A stretch of DNA of 11,010 bases from a bacterium (lineage in GTDB: Bacteria; Bacillota; Clostridia; Oscillospirales; Acutalibacteraceae), in contig JAHKZS010000123.1 of NCBI GenBank assembly GCA_020626545.1, positions 1-11,010 on the forward strand. Reading direction: 5' to 3'. Position 1 is the stretch's first letter. Each line of letters starts with the position of its first letter. The notes under the pieces are model-generated. The model had not been told where the DNA came from and ran no database searches. It saw only the letters and a program-made list of their open reading frames with translations. Below, piece after piece: positions 1 through 7,793 of this stretch. The position numbers and the translations under genes are program-made.

Positions 1-253
1 CCCAAAGTGCGGTAGATTCCTTTTTGCCAGCCTTTGAGATAACTGTGTATAATTCAACACACACATGTATATAAATCTCGATTTTTATATGATAATAAGT
101 GTTCTTTATTGTTTACACCACCTTCAGGGGGACGATATTATATAACAATAAAAAGGATAGATAATAATTATTATTCGGTTCCATGTTGTTTGTTTTATAC
201 TTGCTCGTAATACTTGATGATTAATTGTACAATCAAATGGAGGAGGATGTTTT
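1..253. other. AT-rich upstream region without a gene
   Basis: I see no credible gene in this stretch. It is AT-rich and includes a short palindrome of alternating A and T runs near 161-175. It probably acts as the 5' regulatory region of the secreted protein gene that starts at 254. A short minus-strand reading frame beginning inside that gene and running back into this stretch (399 to 124) has no recognisable protein character. The first 20 or so bases could be the tail of an upstream gene or its terminator, but too little is visible to say. Confidence 0.5.
24..53 (+). promoter_or_regulatory. possible sigma-A promoter for the secreted protein gene
   Basis: A TTGCCA hexamer at 24-29 is followed after 18 bases by a perfect TATAAT at 48-53. 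It would start transcription near 60 and leave a leader of about 190 bases. A weaker alternative (TTTACA at 112-117, 18-base gap, TATTAT at 136-141) would give a shorter leader. Both are read by eye only. Confidence 0.4.
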
Positions 254-1105
254 GTGAAAAAATCTGTATCTATAATTTTGGCAGTTATTATTATTTTTAT
301 TTGTACGATTACGGCAAACTCACTTACAAATCCGGGAGAATATAATAAAACGGAAAAAGTGAACACACATATTACGCCGGAGGAAATAATCGATAGCAAA
401 TATAAGTTTTCAGAACGCGGATACGCTTATTCGCCTGACGGAGTAACGTTTTATCGTTTAGAAAAGCTGGGAACACTATCGAGCGGAGCGTATCTTTACT
501 ATAACGATATAGGCGCTAAATATCCTGTTTCTCAACGGTTTGAAATCGGCGATTACATCTTTGTTGAAAAAGGCTCACAAACCGGAAGCGGAATAGAGGG
601 CTTAGGTTTATTTGTCGTTAATAATAATTCTGCGTATGATATCGCGGAAGCTTATAACGGTAACTTAACAACCGCCGAAGAAATCGTTAAGTTAGTTAAC
701 GGAAAAACAGAAATTGATTTTTGCTTTTATATTGAAAACAAAAACGACGCAACCGCCCCTAAATTCGAAACGGATACACCGGCTGTTGTAAAAAAAGCTA
801 ATCCGATAAAAGTGAGCGCGAAGGTTAAAACACTAAAGGCGGAAAAGCTAAAGAAGAAAAAGCAATCCGTAAAACCGCTTGCGATAACAACCGCTAAAGG
901 CGCGGTTGTTATAACTAAGGTTAAAAAAGGTTCCTCTTTGGGGATTTATAAAAGGATTACCGTTAAAAAGAACGGCTGCATAACTATAAAGAAAGGCAAT
1001 TATTCCAAAAAAACGTATAAAATAAAACTAAAAATAACCGCGAAGGGCGACGATTACTATAAGGCGAAAACTGTAAAAAAGATTATAAAGATAAAAATAA
1101 AGTAA
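254..1105 (+). CDS. secreted protein with lysine-rich C-terminal module
   Basis: This is a 283-residue protein of unknown function. The GTG start is supported by a strong GGAGGAGG site at 239-246, seven bases upstream. Residues 1-22 form a typical Sec signal peptide (MKK, then a long hydrophobic core), with no lipobox cysteine at the expected place, so the protein is probably released or wall-associated. Residues about 40-165 form a globular region rich in Tyr and Gly that I do not recognise. Residues about 181-283 contain about one third lysine (33 of 103) with alternating hydrophobic residues, as expected for a beta-rich module. Similar tails with the pattern K-G-T/S-Y-K-I-K-V-K-x-T-A-K-G occur at the C-termini of many secreted clostridial proteins. 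Such a basic tail could bind anionic wall polymers; that role is inference. The gene is monocistronic and ends at a strong terminator. Confidence 0.75.
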   Translation: MKKSVSIILAVIIIFICTITANSLTNPGEYNKTEKVNTHITPEEIIDSKYKFSERGYAYSPDGVTFYRLEKLGTLSSGAYLYYNDIGAKYPVSQRFEIGDYIFVEKGSQTGSGIEGLGLFVVNNNSAYDIAEAYNGNLTTAEEIVKLVNGKTEIDFCFYIENKNDATAPKFETDTPAVVKKANPIKVSAKVKTLKAEKLKKKKQSVKPLAITTAKGAVVITKVKKGSSLGIYKRITVKKNGCITIKKGNYSKKTYKIKLKITAKGDDYYKAKTVKKIIKIKIK

Positions 1106-1172
1106 TTTCAAAACCCATTAAAATATTAATACCTTCAGCTTCGTTGAAATCTGTGACAAGAAATAAATAATT

Positions 1173-1238
1173 CGGTCGGGCGACAAGAAATTTTATAACC
1201 ATTCTGTCTGCTCGACCATAATTTTCCATTTTCAATTT
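1173..1238 (-). repeat. interspersed palindromic repeat, copy A
   Basis: Read on the minus strand, this starts with a 19-base block (AAATTGAAAATGGAAAATT, complement of 1220-1238). An imperfect palindrome follows, with outer arms GGTCG (1174-1178) and CGACC (1213-1217) and inner arms GACA and TGTC. The same 19-base block, the GCAGACAGAAT word (complement of 1201-1211) and the CCGACCG end recur in the opposite orientation at 9875-9942. The shared blocks and shared palindrome layout mark it as a REP-like interspersed element rather than only a gene-end hairpin. Confidence 0.65.
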
Positions 1239-1244
1239 TCCATT

Positions 1245-1275
1245 AAAAAAGGACTGCTTTCGCAGTCCTTTTTTT
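1245..1275. terminator. bidirectional intrinsic terminator
   Basis: The arms GGACTGC (1251-1257) and GCAGTCC (1262-1268) form a perfect 7-bp stem around TTTC (GAAA on the minus strand). Six A's on one side and seven T's on the other give a U-tract in both directions. It ends the plus-strand secreted protein gene and the minus-strand LCP gene. The LCP stop codon (complement of 1274-1276) lies at the edge of the A/T tract, so translation and transcription of that gene end almost together. Confidence 0.9.
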
Positions 1276-2377
1276 ACATCGATTTAATTAAGCTTCCGAA
1301 TACAAATTTCGCGAATTTCTTTCGGCATTTATTCATATCGGAAATCTGTATACACGAGCCCGCTACAGGATCGGTATAGTAAGCCCAAAGTCCGTCCTGA
1401 GGAACTGTATACTGTTTAACGCTGTACTTTAAGTAAGTGAGCGAGTGAGATACAAGACCTGTAATCTCGTCTTTCTTGAGGTTAGTGGTAACGAGCGGGC
1501 CTACCTCGGATACAATCTGAATAATCTGAGTGATAGAAGCGTTCTTCATACTGTTAAATACAGTTTCGAGGAACTTTCTCTGACGGGAAGTTCTGTCCCA
1601 GTCGTCGCCCGACTGTACGCCCTCGTAACCTCTGTCTCGAGCGTACCAAAGCGCCTGCTGGCCTGTAAGCTTAATCTTGCCGTCCTTTTCCTCGAGGAGA
1701 TGACGCTCGCTTGTCTGATGGTTAATATACATCTGCCAGTTAATATAAGCGACCTCGTCGGCATCGAGTTTAAGAGTTACTCCGCCGAGAGTATCTACAA
1801 TCTTCTTAAAGGTATTAAAATCAACTACAGCGTAACGGTCAACCTTAACGCCGAAGTTAGCCTCTATAGTACGGATAGAGAGCGAAGCTCCGCCGAGCGA
1901 ATACGAGGAGTTAATCTTACCGTAGCCGTGACCGGGGATATAAACGTAAGTGTCACGCTGGAAAGAAGTAATTTTAATCTTCTTGGAGTTATTGTCGATA
2001 GAAGCCATCATCATCGAGTCCGAACGTCCTGTAGAGCCCTTGGAGTGGTTATCCTCGCCGAAGAGCATAATATTGAGCACCTTGGAGTTCGAAAGCAGGC
2101 TTGAATCGGTAACAGGGGTCTTGAACTCGTCCACACCCTCGGCTCCCGTGTAGGGCTGAGTAGCTTTAGTCGCCTGAGTAGCCTGGGGTTCAAAGTTGAG
2201 CGAATCGAGGGCGTTGTAGTAATAAATCATTCCGCCGCCCGAAATCATTAAAACTATAGCGAGAATGAGAGCGAGAACTCTTTTTGCTCTGCCCTTTTTC
2301 TTATATATCTTCGTAACCTGAGTGTTGGAACTGATATCAACATACTCGGAGTTGGATTTACCTCTGGTTCCTGCCAT
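1274..2377 (-). CDS. LytR-CpsA-Psr (LCP) family glycopolymer transferase
   Basis: LCP enzymes move lipid-linked glycopolymers such as teichoic acid or capsule onto peptidoglycan outside the cell. This 367-residue protein has the family layout: a basic cytoplasmic tail (1-33), one membrane segment (about 34-54), a Thr/Gln-rich linker (65-77) and an extracellular LCP domain from about 99 onward. Visible hallmarks are GRSDSMM (R118, D120), SFQRDTYV (R141, D142), GKINSSYSLGG (153-163), YARDRG (R247) and DDWDRTSRQRKFL (258-270). These arginines and aspartates normally bind the polyprenyl pyrophosphate and its metal. An AAGGAG site at about 2385-2390 supports the start. YfhO, glycosyltransferase and LicD genes nearby fit an envelope-polymer role. 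It lies downstream of the YfbR-like gene on the same strand with no obvious terminator between, so some cotranscription is possible. The natural polymer substrate cannot be read from the sequence. Confidence 0.93.
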   Translation of the reverse strand: MAGTRGKSNSEYVDISSNTQVTKIYKKKGRAKRVLALILAIVLMISGGGMIYYYNALDSLNFEPQATQATKATQPYTGAEGVDEFKTPVTDSSLLSNSKVLNIMLFGEDNHSKGSTGRSDSMMMASIDNNSKKIKITSFQRDTYVYIPGHGYGKINSSYSLGGASLSIRTIEANFGVKVDRYAVVDFNTFKKIVDTLGGVTLKLDADEVAYINWQMYINHQTSERHLLEEKDGKIKLTGQQALWYARDRGYEGVQSGDDWDRTSRQRKFLETVFNSMKNASITQIIQIVSEVGPLVTTNLKKDEITGLVSHSLTYLKYSVKQYTVPQDGLWAYYTDPVAGSCIQISDMNKCRKKFAKFVFGSLIKSM

Positions 2378-2521
2378 AACATTGCTCCTTATTTCATATA
2401 CTTATTTTTACATTTCGACACAATTTTACATTATGTGATATTATAGCACACATCAAGCCGCGGTATTATTCCTTAAAAGAATATAACTCTATTGTCATAT
2501 TTTCTTTATATTTTCGCCAAA
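2378..2521 (-). promoter_or_regulatory. possible promoter and RBS region of the LCP gene
   Basis: On the minus strand, TATAAT (complement of 2440-2445) is preceded by TGC, giving a perfect extended -10 (TGnTATAAT). The -35 region is poor, as is common for extended -10 promoters. The predicted start near 2433 gives a leader of about 55 bases ending in the AAGGAG site. No hairpin with a U-tract ends the upstream nucleotidase gene here, so readthrough into LCP is likely. Confidence 0.5.
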
Positions 2522-3121
2522 TTATCCGCTTATATCGTCGAGAGTTAGTGAGAATGACGGAAGAAAGCTCTCGATAAACTCGTCTACTTCACACATTTTC
2601 ATATCTTTAAGCGACTTTAAGGTCGATTTCTCGGCGCTTTTGAACTCGTCGTTGCCCATACGTATCTCCTCGATACACTTAACGAGAGCCGACAGTTTAT
2701 CGGCAGCTTTTACGTATTTATACAAATTATGGTCGCTTTCTTTCTTTAAAAGAATTATATCGCTGTACTCATCCCTGAGCTCCTCGGGTATCATAGACAC
2801 AAGCTTTTCGCCCGCGATACGCTCGACTTCCTTGTAAGCGCCTATAATTTCGGGGTTATAATATTTTACGGGCGTAGGCATATCCCCCGTTATTATTTCC
2901 GTAGAATCGTGATACATACCCAAAAGCGCTGCTCTCTCGGCGTTTAAGTCCTCACCTGTATTTTTATTGTGCATAAGCACGAGCAAATGCGCGAACATAG
3001 CGGTCTGTAGGCTGTGCTCGCTGATATTCTCGCTCTTGGTATTATTCATAAGCCCCCATCTTGAGATATATTTCATTCGGGAAAGCATCGCGAAAAAATG
3101 AGAATTTTCCAAATTTATCAC
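2522..3121 (-). CDS. YfbR-like HD-domain 5'-deoxynucleotidase
   Basis: YfbR hydrolyses deoxyribonucleoside 5'-monophosphates to deoxynucleosides and phosphate in the cytoplasm. The protein resembles the E. coli enzyme along its whole length and has about the same size (199 residues). Numbered from the GTG, the visible HD-family residues are R21-W22 (substrate pocket), H36 in SEHSLQ, H71-D72 in MYHDSTE followed by TGDMPTPVKY, and D141 in KAADKL. The C-terminus keeps the family's F-x-P-S-F-x-L-x-L-D-D/E-I ending. GTG at 3121 has AAGG directly against it, which is too close for a ribosome binding site. TTG at 3112 has AAGGG eight bases upstream and would place the conserved residues at R18, W19, H33, H68 and D69, as I recall them in E. 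coli YfbR. TTG at 3112 is therefore a good alternative start. The gene is divergent from yfhO. Confidence 0.92.
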   Translation of the reverse strand: MINLENSHFFAMLSRMKYISRWGLMNNTKSENISEHSLQTAMFAHLLVLMHNKNTGEDLNAERAALLGMYHDSTEIITGDMPTPVKYYNPEIIGAYKEVERIAGEKLVSMIPEELRDEYSDIILLKKESDHNLYKYVKAADKLSALVKCIEEIRMGNDEFKSAEKSTLKSLKDMKMCEVDEFIESFLPSFSLTLDDISG

Positions 3122-3159
3122 CCTTAATTCTAAGTTCTTATTTTATTTTTAAACACAAT

Positions 3160-3176
3160 GTGATATAATCTTCTAT
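3160..3176 (+). promoter_or_regulatory. possible extended -10 promoter for the yfhO-pepV operon
   Basis: TGATATAAT at 3161-3169 is a perfect extended -10 (TGnTATAAT) with only an AT-rich, poor -35 (TTTTAT at 3141-3146). The start would be near 3176, about 50 bases before the first yfhO start codon. It faces the minus-strand promoter at 3197-3225, and the predicted transcripts overlap by about 15 bases at their 5' ends. Confidence 0.5.
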
Positions 3177-3196
3177 GAGTTTAAACAAGTATTTAC

Positions 3197-3225
3197 ATTA
3201 TACTATCATTTACGTTCTTTTGCAA
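3197..3225 (-). promoter_or_regulatory. sigma-A promoter for the YfbR-like gene
   Basis: On the minus strand, TTGCAA (3225-3220), a 17-base spacer and a perfect TATAAT (3202-3197) make a good housekeeping promoter. The predicted start is near 3190, leaving a leader of about 70-80 bases before the GTG/TTG start of the nucleotidase. Confidence 0.7.
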
Positions 3226-3227
3226 TA

Positions 3228-5708
3228 ATGAGATTGGCTATGAATAACAAAGTTATTACAATTGAAAATATTTTCCGAAAGAAATATGGTCTAAAGGCGT
3301 TCTTGCTCGGGCTTTTGACCGCGTCTTTACTTTTTATACCCGTTATTATCGAAAATAACGGTGTTTTTATGTATTACGGAGATTTTAACGTTCAGGAAAT
3401 TCCGTTTTACAATATGATTCACGACGCGTTAATTTCGGGTAACAATGTGTGGAGCTCTACTACCGACCTCGGAAGCCCTGTTTTGAGTTCGTACTCTTTC
3501 TACTTGCTCGGAAGTCCGTTTTTCTTACTGACTTTACTGTTTCCGAGCACAGCCGTTCCGTTCTTAATAGGCCCGATTTTTATACTTAAATTCGGACTTT
3601 GTTCGCTTACGGCTTACATTTACCTTAAAAGATACGTCAAGAATAAGACCTTTGCCGTAGCGGGCGGACTTTTGTACGCTTTCTCGGGATTTTCGATTTA
3701 TAATATCTTCTTCTTCCACTTCCACGAGCCGATGATAATCTTCCCTCTGCTCTTGTACTGCGTGGATGAATTTATGCTCAACGACCGAAAAGGCGTACTG
3801 GCTTTGGCGGTATTTTCGGCGTGTACGGTTAACTACTATTTCTTCGCGGGAATGGCGGTATTTACCGCGGTTTACTGGCTTTTACTAGTGTTTACGAATA
3901 CATACAAGCTTACTTTAACTAAGCTTTTGCTCTTTATTTTAGAGGTGGTTTTAGGATTCGCGGCTTCGGCGTTTATAATACTGCCGACTGTACTCTTTAT
4001 CAGCGGAAATCCGAGGGTGGATTCGCTTCCCGAGGGCTACGGCTCGCTCGTTTACGACCGTCCTCAAAAATACTGGTACATAATCTCGAGCTTCTTCTTC
4101 CCTCCCGAGATGCCCGCGGAGCCGAACTTTACTCCCGATGTAGACGCGGACTGGGCTTCGGTGAGCGGATGGCTTCCGCTTCTCAGTATGACGGCGGTTA
4201 TCGGTTACTTACAGCTAAAAAAACGCGACTGGATAAAAAAGCTTATACTGATACTGACTTTATCCGCGCTGATACCTGTATTCAACTCGGCTTTTCAGCT
4301 TTTAAACTCGAGCATATTCTACGCGAGATGGTACTATATGTTCGTTCTGATACTAGCCTTGGCGAGCGTTAGGGCGCTTGAGGACAGGAACGTTGACTGG
4401 AAAAGGGCATTTACCTGGTCGGGCGTTATAACGGCGGGAATCGCGGTACTCACGGGAATTATTCCCGAAAACGTCTACAAGGAAACAGGCGAGTTTAAAT
4501 ACACTAAAATAGGTTTGGAATCAAATTACCCGAGGTATTGGATTTACATCGCGATAGCGTTAATCTCGCTATTAATGTTCGCGCTGATTATTTACAAATT
4601 CAGAAAATCATCAAGGAAATTAGCCGTTTCCATTACGGCGGGAATTTGTATTATCGCGGTTTTAACATCCTCTTATATAGTCCAGACGGGCAATACTATG
4701 GACGGTGACGATAACGCCTATATCCGAAAAAATCTTATCGGCGCGGCGGATTCGGTAAAGCTTCCCGATATTAAGAACTCGAGGAGCGATTTTTACGAAG
4801 CAGTCGATAATTCCGCTATGTACCTAAATATTCCCTCTATTCAGGCATTCCACAGCGTAGTCACTCCGTCTATTATGAAGTTCTATAAATCGCTCGATAT
4901 TACTCGGGACGTAGCTTCCGAGCCCGATACCGAAAGTTACGGTTTAAGAGGACTTTTGAGCTGTCGGTATCTTTTCTGCCGTGACGACGAAAACTTCGAG
5001 GAAGACGGCAAAACTAAAATGCCGGGATGGAGTTATCTTAAAAAGATTAAAGGCTTTAAGATTTATAAAAACGACCACTTTGTGCCGATGGGCTTTATGT
5101 ACGACAAGTTCATCTCGAAGTCCGAATTCCAGAATATAGACGAAGAATTTCGAAGCGAAGCGTTTTTAAAAGCGATGGTGCTTAGCTCCTCCGATTTACT
5201 TAAATACAGCGATTTAACAGGTTATACCGAAAAGGATATTGAGGAGATTGATGCCGATAAAAAGCGCTCAGAGAGCGATAGAGAATTCGAAAGTAAAACC
5301 GAGGAATTCGAATACGGTAAGGGCAGTTACTTCGAGGATTGCGAAAGGCTTAAGAAAAACTCGTGCGATAAATTCGAGTACACTCATGACGGATTTAAAG
5401 CTCATATAAATAACAAAGGCAAGTCCAACCTCTTATTCTTCAGCGTTCCTTATGTGGAAGGCTGGCAGGCGTACGTCAACGGCAAAAAAGCCGATATAGT
5501 ACGCTCAGATTTCGGATTTATGTCGGTATATATCGAGGGCGGAAAAGAGAGCGATATTGTATTCAAATACAATGTCCGCGGTTTCCGAATAGGAATTATA
5601 ATCACGACAATATGTGTTATACTATATTTTATGTATATTTGCCTTATAATTTTATTTAAGAAAAAGAGGCGTAAAAATGAATTTCGGAGAAAAGATTTTA
5701 GAGTATAA
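3228..5708 (+). CDS. YfhO family membrane protein (GT-C glycosyltransferase fold)
   Basis: YfhO-type proteins are polytopic GT-C fold proteins. Characterised Firmicutes members add sugars from a polyprenyl-phosphate carrier to lipoteichoic or wall teichoic acid on the outer face of the membrane. This 826-residue protein starts with a membrane segment (about 22-41). The conserved first outer loop follows, with YYGDFNVQEIPFYN (D52 as the likely catalytic-type Asp) and W75...D80-LGSP. Then come about ten more hydrophobic segments up to residue 490. A long soluble region precedes the family's typical C-terminal motif PYVEGWQAYVNGKKA (about 741-755), a final membrane segment (about 788-811) and a very basic tail. 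ATG at 3228 has no clear ribosome binding site; ATG at 3240, four codons in, has only a weak GAG. The 3' end overlaps the dipeptidase start by 32 bases. The exact acceptor polymer is unknown. Confidence 0.9.
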   Translation: MRLAMNNKVITIENIFRKKYGLKAFLLGLLTASLLFIPVIIENNGVFMYYGDFNVQEIPFYNMIHDALISGNNVWSSTTDLGSPVLSSYSFYLLGSPFFLLTLLFPSTAVPFLIGPIFILKFGLCSLTAYIYLKRYVKNKTFAVAGGLLYAFSGFSIYNIFFFHFHEPMIIFPLLLYCVDEFMLNDRKGVLALAVFSACTVNYYFFAGMAVFTAVYWLLLVFTNTYKLTLTKLLLFILEVVLGFAASAFIILPTVLFISGNPRVDSLPEGYGSLVYDRPQKYWYIISSFFFPPEMPAEPNFTPDVDADWASVSGWLPLLSMTAVIGYLQLKKRDWIKKLILILTLSALIPVFNSAFQLLNSSIFYARWYYMFVLILALASVRALEDRNVDWKRAFTWSGVITAGIAVLTGIIPENVYKETGEFKYTKIGLESNYPRYWIYIAIALISLLMFALIIYKFRKSSRKLAVSITAGICIIAVLTSSYIVQTGNTMDGDDNAYIRKNLIGAADSVKLPDIKNSRSDFYEAVDNSAMYLNIPSIQAFHSVVTPSIMKFYKSLDITRDVASEPDTESYGLRGLLSCRYLFCRDDENFEEDGKTKMPGWSYLKKIKGFKIYKNDHFVPMGFMYDKFISKSEFQNIDEEFRSEAFLKAMVLSSSDLLKYSDLTGYTEKDIEEIDADKKRSESDREFESKTEEFEYGKGSYFEDCERLKKNSCDKFEYTHDGFKAHINNKGKSNLLFFSVPYVEGWQAYVNGKKADIVRSDFGFMSVYIEGGKESDIVFKYNVRGFRIGIIITTICVILYFMYICLIILFKKKRRKNEFRRKDFRV

Positions 5709-6966
5709 AGATGATATTCTTTCGGATTTAAAAAAGCTGATTGAGATTAAATCCGTCTCGGCTGAGGGCAGTGAAAACTGCCGGAAAGCCTTGGAGTTTA
5801 TGATGAAGCGCGCTGAGGATTTCGGACTCGCTCATAAAACCTACGAGGATAAAGCCGGGCATATTGAACTCGGAAACGGCGGTAAATTATGCGGGGTATT
5901 ATCTCACCTCGACGTAGTTCCCGCGGGCGCTAACTGGAGCGTTGAACCCTTTACCCTGACACGCAAAAACGGCAGACTTTACGGCAGAGGTATCGACGAC
6001 GACAAGGGCGCTTCGATTATCGACCTATACTGCCTTAAAGCGCTCAAGGACAATAACGTAAAAGGCGCCAATACAGTTCGCTGCATTTACGGCACGGACG
6101 AGGAAGTCGGTATGACCGATATGGAGACGTACTTTTCCTACGAGCCTATCCCCGATTTCAGCTTTACTCCCGACAGCGACTACGGAATCTGTTTCGCCGA
6201 AAAAGGCATACTTCAAATTAAAATTTCTTCTAAAGAAAATAAAAGCGATATAAAGGAATTTAGCGCCGGATCGGCGGTTAACGCTGTACCCGACTCAGCT
6301 AAAGCTGTTTATTATTCCAATAAAGAAATAAAAGAACTCAGCGTTACGGGAAAAGCCGCTCACGCGTGCCAATGCTTCGACGGCGAAAATGCCGCCGCTG
6401 AACTTATTATGCTTTTAAAGAATAATAATGTATCAGTAGGAAATCTAGTAGAATTCGCTTACGATAGAATTAATACCGAAACCGACGGAACTTCGCTCGG
6501 AATTAAACTCAGCGACGAGCCCTCGGGAGAGTTGACCTGCTGTTTTTCAACAGTACGAATCAACGAAAATGATTCGTACATCACGATCGACATACGCTAT
6601 CCCGTAACCGAAGACGGCGAAAAGGTGTTTAATAAGGTTAAAACCGAAGCCGAAAAATATAATTTAAGTACAGAAGTTATCCACCATTTAGAACCGCTCT
6701 ACCTCTCTAAAGACAGCGGTACTATTAAGCTTCTCTCCAAAGCTTACGAGGATATTATCGGTGAAAAGCCTGAGCTTTACTCGACGGGCGGAGGTACTTA
6801 CGCGAGAACGCTCGGCGGTAAGGGCGTAGCTTTCGGACCGGCTTTCCCGAACGATAACGTAAATATGCATAACGCCGACGAAAGTATCGACGAGGAAAAC
6901 TTCTTTAAACACGCCCAAATCTGTCTACAGGCGATTTATAAACTTTACACTGAAACTGACTGGTGA
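5677..6966 (+). CDS. M20 family metallopeptidase, PepV/Sapep-like dipeptidase
   Basis: This cytoplasmic dizinc M20A enzyme probably cleaves dipeptides with a free N-terminus. The residues that carry the chemistry are visible: H77 and D79 in SHLDVVPAG, D108 in GRGIDDDKG (bridging Asp), E142 (general base) and E143 in GTDEEVG, D166/D168 in TPDSDYG, and a C-terminal His in NMHNADE. A lid domain starts near residue 180 and includes GKAAHA. At 429 residues it is somewhat shorter than Lactobacillus PepV (about 470), mostly in the lid. The ATG has an AGAGG site at 5665-5669, seven bases upstream, and lies inside the last codons of yfhO in another frame, so the two genes are likely cotranscribed and translationally coupled. 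PepV-like enzymes can also act on peptidoglycan-derived or D-amino acid peptides, but nothing here proves that. Confidence 0.92.
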   Translation: MNFGEKILEYKDDILSDLKKLIEIKSVSAEGSENCRKALEFMMKRAEDFGLAHKTYEDKAGHIELGNGGKLCGVLSHLDVVPAGANWSVEPFTLTRKNGRLYGRGIDDDKGASIIDLYCLKALKDNNVKGANTVRCIYGTDEEVGMTDMETYFSYEPIPDFSFTPDSDYGICFAEKGILQIKISSKENKSDIKEFSAGSAVNAVPDSAKAVYYSNKEIKELSVTGKAAHACQCFDGENAAAELIMLLKNNNVSVGNLVEFAYDRINTETDGTSLGIKLSDEPSGELTCCFSTVRINENDSYITIDIRYPVTEDGEKVFNKVKTEAEKYNLSTEVIHHLEPLYLSKDSGTIKLLSKAYEDIIGEKPELYSTGGGTYARTLGGKGVAFGPAFPNDNVNMHNADESIDEENFFKHAQICLQAIYKLYTETDW

Positions 6967-6970
6967 TTTT

Positions 6971-7762
6971 ATGAACATAGAAAAACAAATCCGCTCCCAA
7001 GCCAAAGAGGCTTTAAACGGTAACTGGACAGCGGTAATTTCGGGATTTTTCGTAATATGCGGAGCTTTAGTTACCGCCTATGTGTTCACGCTCGCCGCGG
7101 GTTCTCTGTTCAATATATGGACTGAGGACGGTTTACTAAAGCGCGGTTGCGACGGAATTTTGACGTCCATAGTATGTATATCGGTTCTGATAGTTATACT
7201 ACTTTCACCGTTTAAAAACGGATTTTTTAAGATTTGTTACGAAACAACCAACGGTAGAAAAACTGATTTCTCGGATATATTTTATTTCTTTAAAGGAAAT
7301 AAATATTTAAACACACTCCAGTTTAATCTCTTAATCGCGGTTAGAATAATACTGAACATATTAATCGGACTTATCCCCTATTTCATCTTCAGTCTGATTA
7401 CTTATCTATTTTCAATAGAGCTTATGCCGACTGTTACGGCGAACGAAGTTGTTTTTATAATCAAAATCGTTCTCATCTCTATCGGTATAGCGTTCGCGAT
7501 AATCAACTCGTCTAAGTATTATTTAACGGATTTTCTGTATATTGATAACGACGGCGATACGACCGATGTATTCAAGGCGTCGAAAGCTATTTTAAAGGTA
7601 CATAAAAAGAGCCTTAGAAAGCTTTTTTTAAGCTTTGTATTCTGGTTAGCTTTATGTTTCTTTATAATACCGTCGCTATACGTAGTTCCGTATATGACTA
7701 CGTCGTTCGCGCAGTCGTCCAAATGGCTTATAATCCTATATAAAGAAGGTAAATTAGTGTGA
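6971..7762 (+). CDS. DUF975 family integral membrane protein
   Basis: This is a 263-residue membrane protein of unknown function. The N-terminus (residues 4-20: R-x-x-A-K-E-A-L-N-G-N-W) is the signature of the DUF975 family, followed by about five hydrophobic segments (about 20-46, 62-80, 118-148, 159-179 and 216-240). The loop D-F-L-Y-I-D-N-D-G-D-T-T-D-V-F-K-A-S-K (187-205) matches the family's conserved cytosolic stretch before the last membrane segment. It starts four bases after the dipeptidase stop. The only ribosome binding hint is GGTGA, which includes that stop codon, so translation is likely coupled to the gene before it. It closes the yfhO-pepV-DUF975 run. The stop codon lies inside a 12-bp inverted repeat. 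No catalytic motif is visible, and I assign no biochemical role. Confidence 0.82.
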   Translation: MNIEKQIRSQAKEALNGNWTAVISGFFVICGALVTAYVFTLAAGSLFNIWTEDGLLKRGCDGILTSIVCISVLIVILLSPFKNGFFKICYETTNGRKTDFSDIFYFFKGNKYLNTLQFNLLIAVRIILNILIGLIPYFIFSLITYLFSIELMPTVTANEVVFIIKIVLISIGIAFAIINSSKYYLTDFLYIDNDGDTTDVFKASKAILKVHKKSLRKLFLSFVFWLALCFFIIPSLYVVPYMTTSFAQSSKWLIILYKEGKLV

Positions 7763-7778
7763 AAGTTCACACTAATTT
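7751..7778 (+). terminator. perfect 12-bp hairpin over the DUF975 stop codon
   Basis: AAATTAGTGTGA (7751-7762) and TCACACTAATTT (7767-7778) form a perfect stem with an AAGT loop. The stop codon TGA (7760-7762) is in the left arm. The U-tract is only the stem's own TTT, so this may work as a weak terminator or a 3'-end stabiliser. The better terminator candidate is the next hairpin at 7795-7831. Confidence 0.5.
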
Positions 7779-7793
7779 AAATCTGTATTGCCC

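Noticed and set aside
254..360. Lipoprotein reading of the first gene
   Set aside because: The only cysteine in the signal region (residue 17) is inside the hydrophobic core without an L-x-x-C lipobox, so ordinary signal peptidase I cleavage is more likely.
124..399. Minus-strand frame of 91 codons across the start of the first gene
   Set aside because: It overlaps the ribosome site and signal peptide of the gene at 254, has no ribosome site of its own and has low-complexity content from AT-rich DNA.
1445..2104. Long plus-strand open frame (219 codons) opposite the LCP gene
   Set aside because: It is antisense to a clear LCP domain with all family motifs, has no ribosome site and looks like no known protein. 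Shadow of codon bias.
6025..6216. Minus-strand frames inside the dipeptidase gene (also 6688-6918)
   Set aside because: Antisense shadows of a gene whose metal-binding residues are all in the plus frame.
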